NCBI RefSeq assembly: GCF_001011035.1
Contig: NZ_CP011492.1
Span: 3,233,501 to 3,297,500, forward strand
Reading direction: 5' to 3'
DNA length: 64,000 nucleotides
Origin: Streptomyces sp. CNQ-509
GTDB lineage: Bacteria > Actinomycetota > Actinomycetes > Streptomycetales > Streptomycetaceae
This document shows, piece after piece, positions 36,000-44,059 of this stretch; the first letter of the stretch is position 1; every line of letters starts with the position of its first letter. Position numbers and translations under genes: made by a program. The notes beneath the pieces are model-generated. The model did no database searches. It saw only the letters and a program-made list of their open reading frames with translations, and was not told the origin of the DNA.

Positions 36000-36150
36000 C
36001 CGGGGTCCGGGTCCGCAGCTCCCGCCCCCAGCCGGGTCCGTGCCTCCCCGCACCGCCCGCCCGGCTGTCCCCACACTCCGCCCCCGGCGCTCCGCCCTGC
36101 CTGCTGCGCGCGCCGGCGGCACACCCGCCCGTACCCCTGTCTCAGCGCTC
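36000..36150 (+). promoter_or_regulatory. C-rich leader between uORF and rhodanese gene
   Basis: About 150 nt of untranslated leader, strongly C-biased and poor in A and T between 36030 and 36115. Such a C>G stretch after a stalled-uORF stop is the kind of RNA Rho loads on, so a Rho-dependent attenuator is possible. No intrinsic terminator with a T run was seen. Confidence 0.35.
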
Positions 36151-36166
36151 CGGAGGAGAGAAGCAG

Positions 36167-37009
36167 ATGAGTCGCCGCAGTGACGTCCTGGTGGACGCCG
36201 ACTGGGTCGAGGCCAACCTCGACAACCCGAAGGTCGTCCTCGTCGAGGTCGACGAGGACACCGCCGCGTACGACAAGAACCACATCAAGAACGCCGTCCG
36301 CATCGACTGGAAGACCGACCTCCAGGACCCGGTGCGCCGCGACTTCGTCGACCAGGCCGGATTCGAGAAGCTGCTGTCCGAGCGCGGCATCGCCAACGAC
36401 GACACGGTCGTCCTCTACGGCGGCAACAACAACTGGTTCGCCGCGTACGCCTACTGGTACTTCAAGCTCTACGGCCACGAGGACGTCAAGCTCCTCGACG
36501 GCGGCCGCAAGAAGTGGGAGCTGGACTCCCGCGACCTGGTCGCCGAGGTGCCGCAGCGCGCGGCGACCGCGTACAGGGCCAAGCCGCAGGACACCGCCAT
36601 CCGCGCCTTCCGCGACGACGTCGTGGCCGCGATCGGCACCCTCAACCTCGTCGACGTCCGCTCCCCCGACGAGTTCTCCGGCAAGCTGCTGGCCCCGGCG
36701 CACCTGCCGCAGGAGCAGTCGCAGCGGCCCGGGCACGTGCCCTCCGCGCGGAACATCCCGTGGTCGAAGTCGGCCAACGACGACGGCACCTTCAGGTCGG
36801 ACGAGGAGCTGAAGGAGCTGTACGAGGGCGAGGGCGTGGACCTGTCCAAGGACACCATCGCCTACTGCCGCATCGGCGAGCGCTCGGCGCACACCTGGTT
36901 CGTGCTGCACGAGCTGCTGGGCCAGGAGAACGTCAAGAACTACGACGGCTCCTGGACCGAGTACGGCTCGCTCGTCGGCGTGCCGATCGAGCTGGGCGCC
37001 AACGACTGA
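36167..37009 (+). CDS. cysA: thiosulfate sulfurtransferase (rhodanese)
   Basis: The 280-residue protein has two rhodanese domains. The N-terminal one is inactive, with no Cys in its loop (YGGNNNWFAAYAYW), and the C-terminal one has the catalytic Cys in YCRIGERSAHTWF. It transfers sulfane sulfur from thiosulfate to acceptors. ATG 36167 is preceded by GGAGGAGAG. It is followed at 43 bp by a DUF1416 gene, a pairing constant in actinobacteria. Probably controlled by the Cys leader peptide upstream. Confidence 0.93.
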   Translation: MSRRSDVLVDADWVEANLDNPKVVLVEVDEDTAAYDKNHIKNAVRIDWKTDLQDPVRRDFVDQAGFEKLLSERGIANDDTVVLYGGNNNWFAAYAYWYFKLYGHEDVKLLDGGRKKWELDSRDLVAEVPQRAATAYRAKPQDTAIRAFRDDVVAAIGTLNLVDVRSPDEFSGKLLAPAHLPQEQSQRPGHVPSARNIPWSKSANDDGTFRSDEELKELYEGEGVDLSKDTIAYCRIGERSAHTWFVLHELLGQENVKNYDGSWTEYGSLVGVPIELGAND

Positions 37010-37052
37010 CGCTGACCGCCCGGTCACACCCCGAGAAAGGACACCACCCTTC

Positions 37053-37340
37053 ATGTGCGGAGCCAAGGCAGGCGGCCCCGACGCCGCCAGCGTCAAGGCC
37101 GGCGAGACCACCATCCAGGGCTCCGTGACCCGCGACGGCGAGCCCGTCACCGGTTACGTGCGGCTGCTGGACGCCTCCGGCGAGTTCACCGCCGAGGTGC
37201 CGACCTCGGCCACCGGCCAGTTCCGGTTCTACGCCGCGGAGGGCACCTGGACCGTACGCGCCCTGGTGCCCGGCGCCACCGCCGACCGCACCGTGGTCGC
37301 CCGGCAGGGCGGCCTCTCGGAGGTCGCGATCGCGGTCTGA
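37053..37340 (+). CDS. DUF1416 protein
   Basis: The 95-residue DUF1416 protein starts MCGAKAGGP with a conserved N-terminal Cys and continues as a carboxypeptidase-regulatory-like beta sandwich (GETTIQGSVTRDGEPVTGYV, GQFRFYAAEGTWTVRALVPG). It is always found beside the rhodanese CysA in actinobacteria. The exposed Cys2 may accept sulfur from the rhodanese, which is inference. ATG 37053 follows GAGAAAGGA. Confidence 0.92.
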   Translation: MCGAKAGGPDAASVKAGETTIQGSVTRDGEPVTGYVRLLDASGEFTAEVPTSATGQFRFYAAEGTWTVRALVPGATADRTVVARQGGLSEVAIAV

Positions 37341-37393
37341 GACCGCGCGGTCGCGCGAAGCCCCGCACCGCCTCCCCGGCGTACCGTGGAGGT

Positions 37394-37645
37394 ATGCGGG
37401 GCTTCCGCCGTTCCGGCGTCCAGACGGACCCCCGCGCGCCGCGGAGTCAGCCGCGGCGCCGGAGGCGGTACCTCCTGCTGATGGGCACCGCGGTGCTGCT
37501 CTTCGTCCTCGGCGGCGCCGTCGTCGCCCCCTTCTCCGCACCCGCCGCGATCGCCATGTGCGTGGCCGCGGCGGCCCTCGTGCCGGTGGCAGTGATCATC
37601 GGCAACCGGCGGGAGAAGGGCGACAAGTGGTGGGACGAGAAGTGA
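37394..37645 (+). CDS. DUF3099 small membrane protein
   Basis: The 83-residue protein has a basic N-terminus (PRSQPRRRRR), two membrane helices (about 27-46 and 50-70) and the conserved tail KGDKWWDE. This matches DUF3099. The GGAGGT is unusually close to the ATG at 37394, so translation efficiency or an alternative start is uncertain. It converges on the DsrE gene with only one base between the stops. Confidence 0.85.
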   Translation: MRGFRRSGVQTDPRAPRSQPRRRRRYLLLMGTAVLLFVLGGAVVAPFSAPAAIAMCVAAAALVPVAVIIGNRREKGDKWWDEK

Positions 37646-37646
37646 C

Positions 37647-38009
37647 TCAGTAGACGAGGGCCTGGCTGCCGTCCGCCATCGCCTCGCTGACGAAGACCTG
37701 CGCCCCCGCGATCCGCACGCCCTCCAGCACGTCCTTCTCCTCGATCCCGCGGCGCGCGGCGCACTGCGTGCACAACGTGATCCGCCCGCTCGCCAGCACC
37801 CCGTCGATCAGCTCCGGCAGCGGCGCGGCGTGCGGCAGCTCGAACTCCGCGGCCCGCCCGGGCAGCGCGAACCAGGCGGACTCGCCGGTCAGCCAGAGCG
37901 ACACCTCCACCCCGCTGGCGGCGGCGACGGCCGCCACCGTGAACGCCTGGGAGCAGCGCTCCGGCGCATCCGTACCCGCGGTCACCTTGATCACAAGCTT
38001 CTTGGCCAT
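37647..38009 (-). CDS. DsrE-family protein
   Basis: The 120-residue protein has a DsrE/DsrF-like fold (KKLVIKVTAGTDAPERCSQA, VEVSLWLTGESAWFAL) with a Cys pair in ITLCTQCAARRG at the position used for sulfur relay. ATG 38009 was chosen; the open frame extends far upstream but without family similarity. Its location beside rhodanese, DUF1416 and MoaD-like genes supports a sulfur-transfer role. Confidence 0.9.
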   Translation of the reverse strand: MAKKLVIKVTAGTDAPERCSQAFTVAAVAAASGVEVSLWLTGESAWFALPGRAAEFELPHAAPLPELIDGVLASGRITLCTQCAARRGIEEKDVLEGVRIAGAQVFVSEAMADGSQALVY

Positions 38010-38093
38010 GCGCCAACTGTAGGGAGTGCCGCGAGGGTGACATTCTCGCGGCACCGCGCGCTGTACAGGTATGGACCGGAGCAGGGGGCGCTT

Positions 38094-39047
38094 GTGACCT
38101 TTCCCGACGGAACGAGCGGCCCGCAGGCGGCCGACGACCCGCCGACGACCAGGCTCACGCCGATCAGACCCGACACCCGGCCCCCGGGGGCCTCGTCGTA
38201 CGGGACGTTCGGGAGCCCGGCGCAGGGAGCGTACGGGAGCACGGCACAGGGGACGTACGGCAGCACGGCCGCGGCAGCCGGACCGGCGCCGGAGGCGGGC
38301 GGCAGGGCGCGCCGCCGCGGAAAGCGCACCGCGCTGCTGCTGGCCGCCGCCGTGCTCGCGGGCGCCCTCGGCGGCGTCGCCTACGGCTACTTCGAGCAGG
38401 CCGGCAACCCCCCGACCCCGCTCCCCCCGCTCAACCAGCCGGGCCTCGCCCACCCCGACAAGCCGCTGCCCGCCGGCGAGGCGGAGCCGCTGTCCGCCGC
38501 GCAGGACCGCCGGGTGAAGACGGACGGCGACCTGCGCGAGCTGCTCGTCTCCCGGCCGGACGGGACGGTCGACGCCGAGATCGACATCGGCGGCGAGGGC
38601 CGGGGCTGGCTCGCGCCGTATGAGGTGGCGGCCGACACGGGTGCGCCCGAGGAAGTGCTCACGTTCATGCTGGAGAACGGGCTGCGGCGGACCGCGTTCA
38701 CCGCGTGGCGCAACGAGGGGGACACCGAGTCCGTCGTCATGATCAACCTCTACCAGTTCCGCAACGACGCCACCGCGGGCTCCGTGGACTACCTGGAGAA
38801 CCAGCAGTTGTACTCCTCCCTCGGTCCCGGCGGCCGGGTGCCAGCCGTGTCGCTGAAGGGCTCCGCGGACGGCATGGCCTACTTCCCCGAGGAGCCGTTC
38901 CAGGAGGCCGGGGTGCCGCCGCTCTACCAGGGCATGGCCATTGCGCGCCGCGGCGACATCGTGATGGAGATCTACCAGATCGAAAGCTCCCCGCTGGAGC
39001 AGAAGGATCTGAAGAAGCTCGCCGAACGCCAGTTGGAGCGCCTGTGA
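38094..39047 (+). CDS. single-pass membrane protein 1 of a coupled trio
   Basis: The 317-residue protein has a disordered N-terminal arm with three 8-residue YGS repeats, a basic stop (RARRRGKR), one membrane helix (about 80-100) and an extracytoplasmic domain of about 210 residues (GDLRELLVSRPDG, GWLAPYEVAAD, GDIVMEIYQIES). GTG 38094 follows AGGGGG. Its stop overlaps the next GTG. The ectodomain is related to that of gene 3 of the trio. No signal peptidase site and no recognised family. Confidence 0.8.
   Translation: MTFPDGTSGPQAADDPPTTRLTPIRPDTRPPGASSYGTFGSPAQGAYGSTAQGTYGSTAAAAGPAPEAGGRARRRGKRTALLLAAAVLAGALGGVAYGYFEQAGNPPTPLPPLNQPGLAHPDKPLPAGEAEPLSAAQDRRVKTDGDLRELLVSRPDGTVDAEIDIGGEGRGWLAPYEVAADTGAPEEVLTFMLENGLRRTAFTAWRNEGDTESVVMINLYQFRNDATAGSVDYLENQQLYSSLGPGGRVPAVSLKGSADGMAYFPEEPFQEAGVPPLYQGMAIARRGDIVMEIYQIESSPLEQKDLKKLAERQLERL
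38199..38270 (+). repeat. three 24-bp in-frame tandem repeats
   Basis: Units at 38199-38222, 38223-38246 and 38247-38270 share the core GG(G/A)(A/G)CGT(A/T)CGG and encode YGTFGSPA, QGAYGSTA and QGTYGSTA in the cytoplasmic arm of the first trio protein. Copy number may vary between strains. Confidence 0.75.
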
Positions 39048-39874
39048 CCGGCCACTACCCCGCATCCGTCCCGCCGCCGGCCGGCGCGCCCGCTCCGCCC
39101 CCGCCGGCCGCCCCGCGGTCCGGGCGGCGGCGGCTCGTGCCCGCCGTGCTGGCCGCGGTGCTCGTCGCCGGGGCGGCGGCCACCGGGGTCGTCGTCACCG
39201 CGCTGAAGGTCCAGGGCGCCGACCGCGGCGCCGGCGGCACCGACGTGTGGCAGAAGCCCGAGGAGCGCGGTCTGGAGGGCGACGCCGCCAAGGACCCGGG
39301 CGTGGCCGCGCCCCCCGGCGGCCCGATCGGCGACGCGCTGCTGCCGATGCCGACGGGCTACCACCCGGGCCCGGACATCGACGAGTTCGGCAACGACACC
39401 GTCCTCACCGCCAAGCAGGCGGAGGCCGTCTACGAGCAGAGCGCGCGCGGACTGCCGCCCGACCAGCGGCGGTTGCAGCTCGACGCGCTGGACGACCTCG
39501 AACTGAAGGGGATGGCCATGCGGTCCTACGCGGCCGACGAGTCCGACCTCGTCGTCGAGGTGCAGCTCGCCGAGCTGTCGGGCGAGGGCAGGGCGGCGGG
39601 GCTCGCGGCCGTACAGGAGGAGCTGACGCGGACGATGGACCTCTTCGAGGAGGGGCCGAAGGTCGACGGGCACAAGAGCGCCGCGTGCTTCCTGGTGCCC
39701 GAGACCGCCCTCAGCGCGGAGGGCGACGCGGTGAAGATGATGACCTGCTCGGCGGCCAAGGGCGAGATGCTGGTCACGGTCACGGCGTACGGCCCCGCCG
39801 GGCACGGCAAGCGGGCGGTGCAGCTCCTGGAGAAGCAGCTCGACCACATCGACGCCCCGGGGAAGTCCATATGA
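39044..39874 (+). CDS. single-pass membrane protein 2 of a coupled trio
   Basis: The 276-residue protein starts at GTG 39044 inside the previous stop (GTGA). A short Pro-rich arm and RSGRRR precede one membrane helix (about 30-50). The extracytoplasmic domain has one Cys pair (SAACFLVPE and KMMTCSAAKG) and ends in a helix (KRAVQLLEKQLDHI). Topology and length match its neighbours. Its stop overlaps the next ATG. No family recognised. Confidence 0.8.
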   Translation: MTGHYPASVPPPAGAPAPPPPAAPRSGRRRLVPAVLAAVLVAGAAATGVVVTALKVQGADRGAGGTDVWQKPEERGLEGDAAKDPGVAAPPGGPIGDALLPMPTGYHPGPDIDEFGNDTVLTAKQAEAVYEQSARGLPPDQRRLQLDALDDLELKGMAMRSYAADESDLVVEVQLAELSGEGRAAGLAAVQEELTRTMDLFEEGPKVDGHKSAACFLVPETALSAEGDAVKMMTCSAAKGEMLVTVTAYGPAGHGKRAVQLLEKQLDHIDAPGKSI

Positions 39875-40908
39875 GCGGCTACGACCCGGACCCCCGGCAC
39901 CCGGACCCCACCCCGCTGCCGTCCCACGCGGCCCCGCCGCAGCAGCCCCAGCAGCAGCCGCAGGCCCAGCAGGCCCCGTCCCAGCCGCAGTACGGGCAAC
40001 CGCCGCACCAGCAGCCGCAGTACGCGCAGCCCGCGCCCGAACCCGCCGCGCCCGCCCCCGCGTACGCCCAGCAGCCCCCGTCCCCGTACCAGGGCCAGGT
40101 CCAGGGCCAGGTCCTGCCGCATCCCCCGCCGCCCGCGCCGCCCAGGCCGCCCCGCCGGTGGCTGCGCCCCGCCCTGCGCTGGGGCGCCGCCGTCCTGCTG
40201 CTGGCCGGCGCCGCGTTCGGCTCCGCGTACGCCGTCACCGGCGCCGAGCGCGGCGACCTGCCGGGACTGGCCACCGAGAGCGACGGCCGCTGGGACTACC
40301 CCGAGCTGGAGCTGCCCCCGCTGCCCGAGGGCAAGCCGCCCCCGTTCGCACCCGCCAACGCCGGCGAGATCCACCACGCCGACCTCCGCGACCTGCTGCT
40401 GCCCGCCCCCGCGGGCGCCGAGGACGACGACGGGCTGAAGACCGAGGACGGCTGGCTGGCGCCCGCCGACTTCACCTCCGTCTACGCCAAGGGGGAGCGC
40501 GAGGAGCTGCGGCAGGCGCTCACCGACGACGCCGTGCGCCACATCGCCGCCACCGGCTGGACCATGCCCGACGGCACCCGCGCCCGGATCTACCTGCTGC
40601 AGTTCAACACGGCCTCCCTCGCCGCGCACTTCTACGACGAGCAGCTCGCCGGCGGCATCTCCACCGCCCGGGACCTCACCGGCGCCCCCGAGGTGGCGGT
40701 CGACGAGCGCTGGTCGGACAAGGACCAGTTGCCGGAGATCGAGCTGTACGTGTACGACGAGGCGAAGCCGCGCGGCAAGGAGCACGTCCGGCAGGCGTAC
40801 GTCGTCGCCGGCGACACCGTGGGCCTCGTCACCGTCGAGGCGCCCGGGGAGGCGGAGCTGGTCCCGTTCCAGCAGACCCTCGTCCTCCAGCACCAGCTCC
40901 TCGGCTGA
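39871..40908 (+). CDS. single-pass membrane protein 3 of a coupled trio
   Basis: The 345-residue protein starts at ATG 39871 in an ATGA overlap. It has a Gln/Pro/Ala-rich cytoplasmic arm (1-92, with repeated QPQ and QYAQP), one membrane helix (about 100-118) and an ectodomain with DLRDLLLPAPAG, GWLAPADFTSVY and TRARIYLLQF, paralogous to protein 1. A strong hairpin ends the transcript. All three are probably envelope proteins that act together. Confidence 0.8.
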   Translation: MSGYDPDPRHPDPTPLPSHAAPPQQPQQQPQAQQAPSQPQYGQPPHQQPQYAQPAPEPAAPAPAYAQQPPSPYQGQVQGQVLPHPPPPAPPRPPRRWLRPALRWGAAVLLLAGAAFGSAYAVTGAERGDLPGLATESDGRWDYPELELPPLPEGKPPPFAPANAGEIHHADLRDLLLPAPAGAEDDDGLKTEDGWLAPADFTSVYAKGEREELRQALTDDAVRHIAATGWTMPDGTRARIYLLQFNTASLAAHFYDEQLAGGISTARDLTGAPEVAVDERWSDKDQLPEIELYVYDEAKPRGKEHVRQAYVVAGDTVGLVTVEAPGEAELVPFQQTLVLQHQLLG

Positions 40909-40936
40909 CCCCGCCCGGCACCCGCGCCCGGCGCCC

Positions 40937-40963
40937 GCCGGGCCGGTGCCGGGCCCGGCGGTT
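40937..40963 (+). terminator. terminator of the membrane-protein trio
   Basis: CCGCCGGGCC (40937-40946) pairs perfectly with GGCCCGGCGG (40954-40963), with a 7-nt loop and TTA following. Confidence 0.75.
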
Positions 40964-41006
40964 AGACTCGCTGGCGGTACGTCCCTCACCGTTACGGAGC
41001 GCCCCC

Positions 41007-41108
41007 GTGCTTGTCGTCACCTTCGACATCCTGCTCGCGCTGGTCTGCGTGGGCACACTCGCCTTCGCCGGCCTGGTCGTGAAGAAGCTGTACCAGGGCC
41101 AGCGCTGA
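41007..41108 (+). CDS. 33-residue membrane peptide
   Basis: GTG 41007 to TGA 41106-41108, with GGAG 7 nt upstream. The peptide is one hydrophobic helix (ILLALVCVGTLAFAGLVV) followed by a basic end (KKLYQGQR), so an N-out or N-in single-span protein. The next gene starts 2 nt after its stop, which suggests cotranslation. Size, ribosome site and codon bias support a real gene; function unknown. Confidence 0.7.
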   Translation: MLVVTFDILLALVCVGTLAFAGLVVKKLYQGQR

Positions 41109-41110
41109 CG

Positions 41111-41677
41111 ATGCCGATCGAAATCCCCTCCGACCTGCACAAGGACCTGGTCCCGCTGGCGTTCCTGCTGGGCGACTGGCAGGGTGCGGGCGTCTTCGAC
41201 TTCCCCGGCAGCGAGAAGTGCAACTTCGGCCAGGAGGTGCGCTTCGGCCACGACGGCCGGGACTTCCTGGCGTACACGTCGTACACCTGGGTGCTCGACG
41301 AGGACGGCGAGAAGGTGCGCCCGCTGGAGAGCGAGTCCGGCTACTGGCGGATCCGGCCGGACCGGCAGCTCGACGTCGTCATGGTTCGCGACCAGGGCGT
41401 CGCCGAGGTCTGGTACGGCGAGCTGGCCGAGGGCAAGCCCCAGCTCGACCTGGCCACGGACGCGGTCGCGCGCAGCGCGGCCTCCCCGCCGTACGCGGGC
41501 GGCAAGCGGCTGTACGGGTACGTGAACGGCGACCTGATGTGGGTCGGCGAGAAGGCCACCCCGGAGGTGGGGCTGCGCCCGTACATGTCGGCCCAGCTCA
41601 AGAAGGTCGTGAACCCGCGGGAGTGGGCGAAGGACCTGAAGGACCTCCCGGACGACGGGATCGCCTTCTTCCGCTGA
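41111..41677 (+). CDS. nitrobindin-like heme-binding (FABP-fold) protein
   Basis: The 188-residue beta-barrel protein of the DUF1794/THAP4-like nitrobindin family has the signature LLGDWQGAGVFDFPG (G-x-W-x-G-x-G) near residue 20 and ends DLPDDGIAFFR. Nitrobindins bind ferric heme and interact with nitric oxide or peroxynitrite; the distal His cannot be fixed by eye. It precedes nur and is probably cotranscribed with the small membrane peptide. Confidence 0.88.
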   Translation: MPIEIPSDLHKDLVPLAFLLGDWQGAGVFDFPGSEKCNFGQEVRFGHDGRDFLAYTSYTWVLDEDGEKVRPLESESGYWRIRPDRQLDVVMVRDQGVAEVWYGELAEGKPQLDLATDAVARSAASPPYAGGKRLYGYVNGDLMWVGEKATPEVGLRPYMSAQLKKVVNPREWAKDLKDLPDDGIAFFR

Positions 41678-41760
41678 CCCCCGGCTCCGCGCGGGGCCCG
41701 GCGGGGGGCGCTTTCCGGCAACCGGCCGGGGTTCCGCCGCGACGCTCATACACTTGAGCC

Positions 41761-42213
41761 GTGGAGACCACCGACTGGAAGCGCGACCTGCGCGAGCGCG
41801 GCTACCGCCTGACGCCGCAGCGGCAGCTCGTGCTGGAGGCCGTCGACTCCCTGGAGCACGCGACGCCCGACGGCATCCTCAGCGAGGTCCGCAAGACCGC
41901 CGCCGGCGTGAACATCTCCACGGTCTACCGCACGCTGGAGCTGCTGGAGGAGCTGGGCCTCGTCAGCCACGCGCACCTCAACCACGGCCCGCCGACGTAC
42001 CACATCGCCGACCGCCACCACCACCTGCACCTCGTCTGCCGCGTCTGCGACCGGGTGATCGAGGCGGAGAACGCGGTGGCGGAGCCGTTCGCGGAGACGC
42101 TGCGGCAGCGGTTCGGCTTCGAGAGCGACGTGCAGCACTTCGCGATCCTCGGCCGCTGCGCGACCTGCACCGAGGCGGGCGCGACCGACGCCGCCGCCCC
42201 GTCCCGCCCCTGA
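41761..42213 (+). CDS. nur: Nur, nickel-responsive Fur-family regulator
   Basis: In S. coelicolor Nur represses nickel uptake and sodF when Ni is present. The 150-residue protein has a winged helix (RLTPQRQLVLEAVDSLEHAT, VNISTVYRTLELLEELGLV) and a metal domain. His33, His86, His88 and His90 match the M-site; His70, His72 and His126 match the Ni-site region. Two CxxC pairs are present (C93/C96 and C133/C136). The overall sequence is very close to the remembered Nur, more than to Zur or FurA. GTG 41761. Confidence 0.9.
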   Translation: METTDWKRDLRERGYRLTPQRQLVLEAVDSLEHATPDGILSEVRKTAAGVNISTVYRTLELLEELGLVSHAHLNHGPPTYHIADRHHHLHLVCRVCDRVIEAENAVAEPFAETLRQRFGFESDVQHFAILGRCATCTEAGATDAAAPSRP

Positions 42214-42321
42214 GACGCCCGGAACCCCGGGGCACCTGAGGCTCCGCGGCGCCGGGACGCCCCGAACGCGGCCGAATCCGGCCCGTGACCGCGGGTGGCC
42301 ACCCGGACGTACTCTTGAAGC

Positions 42322-43290
42322 ATGAACGCGCCTTCTCCCCTCCTCTCCCTGCCCGGGGCGGTCGCCGCCGAGGCTCCCGACGAGGGCGTCGCCGCGCACT
42401 ACGGCGATCTCTTCCGGGAGCAGCGCGCGCTGGACGCCGGCGAGGGCTTCGTCGACCTCTCCCACCGCGGCATCGTCTCGGTCTCCGGCCAGGACCGGCT
42501 GAGCTGGCTGCACCTGCTGCTGACGCAGCACGTGGAGGCGCTCGCGCCGGGGCACGCCACCGAGGCACTGGTGCTGTCCGCCCACGGGCACATCGAGCAC
42601 GCGCTGTACCTCGTCGACGACGGCGAGACGACGTGGGCGCACGTCGAGCCGGGCACGCAGAAGGACCTCATCGCGTACCTGGAGAGCATGAAGTTCTTCT
42701 ACCGGGTGGACATCGCGGACCGTACGGACGACCTCGCCGTCGTCCATCTGCCGGCCGGCTCGATCACGGAGGCGCCCGAGGGTGTGACCGTCCGCGAGAC
42801 GGCGTACGGGCGCGACCTCTTCCTGCCGCGCGCCTCGCTGGCGGACTTCGCCGCCGCCGCGGGCCCGCCCGCCGGGGTGCTGGCGTACGAGGCGCTGCGG
42901 GTGGCGGCGCACCGGCCGCGGCTCGGCCTGGAGACCGACCACCGCACGATCCCGCACGAGGTGGGCTGGATAGGCACCGCCGTGCACCTGGAGAAGGGGT
43001 GCTACCGGGGGCAGGAGACGGTCGCGCGGGTGCAGAACCTGGGCCGGCCGCCGCGCCGCCTGGTCTTCCTGCACCTGGACGGCAGCGAGGTGACGCTGCC
43101 GCCGCACGGGGCGGCGATCCGGCTGGCGGCCGAGGAGGAGGGGCGCAAGCTGGGCTTCGTCACGACCTCGGTGCGCCACCACGAGCTGGGGCCGATCGCG
43201 CTCGCGCTGGTGAAACGGAACGTTCCGGCGGACGCGGCGCTGCTGGCGGACGAGACGGCGGCGGCGCAGGAGACGGTCGTCGAGCCCTGA
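42322..43290 (+). CDS. ygfZ: YgfZ/GcvT-type folate-binding protein
   Basis: The 322-residue protein has the GcvT fold, with the family motif EKGCYRGQETVARV (K-G-C-Y-x-G-Q-E) near residue 228. YgfZ-type proteins bind tetrahydrofolate and help assemble or repair certain Fe-S clusters. ATG 42322. It lies downstream of nur, spaced by about 108 bp, and ends in a hairpin. Confidence 0.92.
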   Translation: MNAPSPLLSLPGAVAAEAPDEGVAAHYGDLFREQRALDAGEGFVDLSHRGIVSVSGQDRLSWLHLLLTQHVEALAPGHATEALVLSAHGHIEHALYLVDDGETTWAHVEPGTQKDLIAYLESMKFFYRVDIADRTDDLAVVHLPAGSITEAPEGVTVRETAYGRDLFLPRASLADFAAAAGPPAGVLAYEALRVAAHRPRLGLETDHRTIPHEVGWIGTAVHLEKGCYRGQETVARVQNLGRPPRRLVFLHLDGSEVTLPPHGAAIRLAAEEEGRKLGFVTTSVRHHELGPIALALVKRNVPADAALLADETAAAQETVVEP

Positions 43291-43293
43291 GCC

Positions 43294-43315
43294 CGCGGGG
43301 CGGCGGCGCCCCGCG
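43294..43315 (+). terminator. hairpin after ygfZ
   Basis: CGCGGGGC (43294-43301) pairs with GCCCCGCG (43308-43315) immediately after the ygfZ stop. There is no T run. Confidence 0.5.
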
Positions 43316-43451
43316 CGCGGGGGCGTGCTCCCGTGCGCCTCGGATGTCGCGTACGCCCCCCCGTGCCCCGCACGATACGTACACCCGTGCGCCGCGCGTG
43401 CGTACGCCTTGCTCCGTACGGCTGCGCTCGCCCGCCTCCGGCCCGTACGGC

Positions 43452-43877
43452 TCAGACCTCGACCAGCACCGTGAACGGGCCGTCGTTCGTCAGCGTCACC
43501 CGCATCTTCGCGCCGAACGCCCCCGTCTCCACCTGCGCGCCCAGCGCCCGCAGCCGCGCCACGACCTCCTCGACCAGCGGCTCCGCGACCTCCCCCGGCG
43601 CCGCCGCCTGCCAGGTCGGCCTGCGGCCCTTGCGGGGGTCGCCGTAGAGGGTGAACTGGCTGATCACGAGCAGCGGCGCCGACACGTCCGAGCAGGACTT
43701 CTCGTCGTCCAGCACCCGCAGCGTCCACAGCTTGCGGGCCAGTTGCGCCGCCTTCGCGGGAGTGTCGTCGTGGGTGACGCCCACGAGTACGCACAGCCCT
43801 TCGCCGATCACCTCGCCGACCGTCTCGCCGCCGGCCTCGACCCGCGCGCCGTCCACCCGCTGCACCACCGCTCGCAT
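43452..43877 (-). CDS. dtd: D-aminoacyl-tRNA deacylase
   Basis: Hydrolyses D-aminoacyl-tRNAs. The 141-residue protein starts [13 protein letters not shown] and carries both family motifs, [15 protein letters not shown] and the C-terminal Gly-Pro in TNDGPFT. An in-frame ATG three codons upstream (43886) is an alternative; neither has a clear ribosome site, so the family-consensus start was taken. The 137 bp between the ygfZ hairpin and its stop hold several CGTACG repeats and no gene. Confidence 0.92.
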   Translation of the reverse strand: MRAVVQRVDGARVEAGGETVGEVIGEGLCVLVGVTHDDTPAKAAQLARKLWTLRVLDDEKSCSDVSAPLLVISQFTLYGDPRKGRRPTWQAAAPGEVAEPLVEEVVARLRALGAQVETGAFGAKMRVTLTNDGPFTVLVEV

Positions 43878-44059
43878 ACATCGCATTATCCCCAGGGCGC
43901 CACGTGCGCCGCCGTGCCCCCGGGCGCCGCAACGTGCGCGGGGCCGAACGGGCGCAGTCTCCCTGCGATTCGACCGTGCGCAATGGCACGATTGCCTACG
44001 GTGTCCGGAAGGTCGCCACGCCGACGCGGCATCTTCGGACGAAGGGGACTGACACTCGC

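Noticed and set aside
43345..43450. Cluster of CGTACG copies between ygfZ and dtd as a discrete regulatory repeat
   Set aside because: Spacing is irregular and the hexamer is common across the whole window, so it is treated as a genome-wide composition effect.
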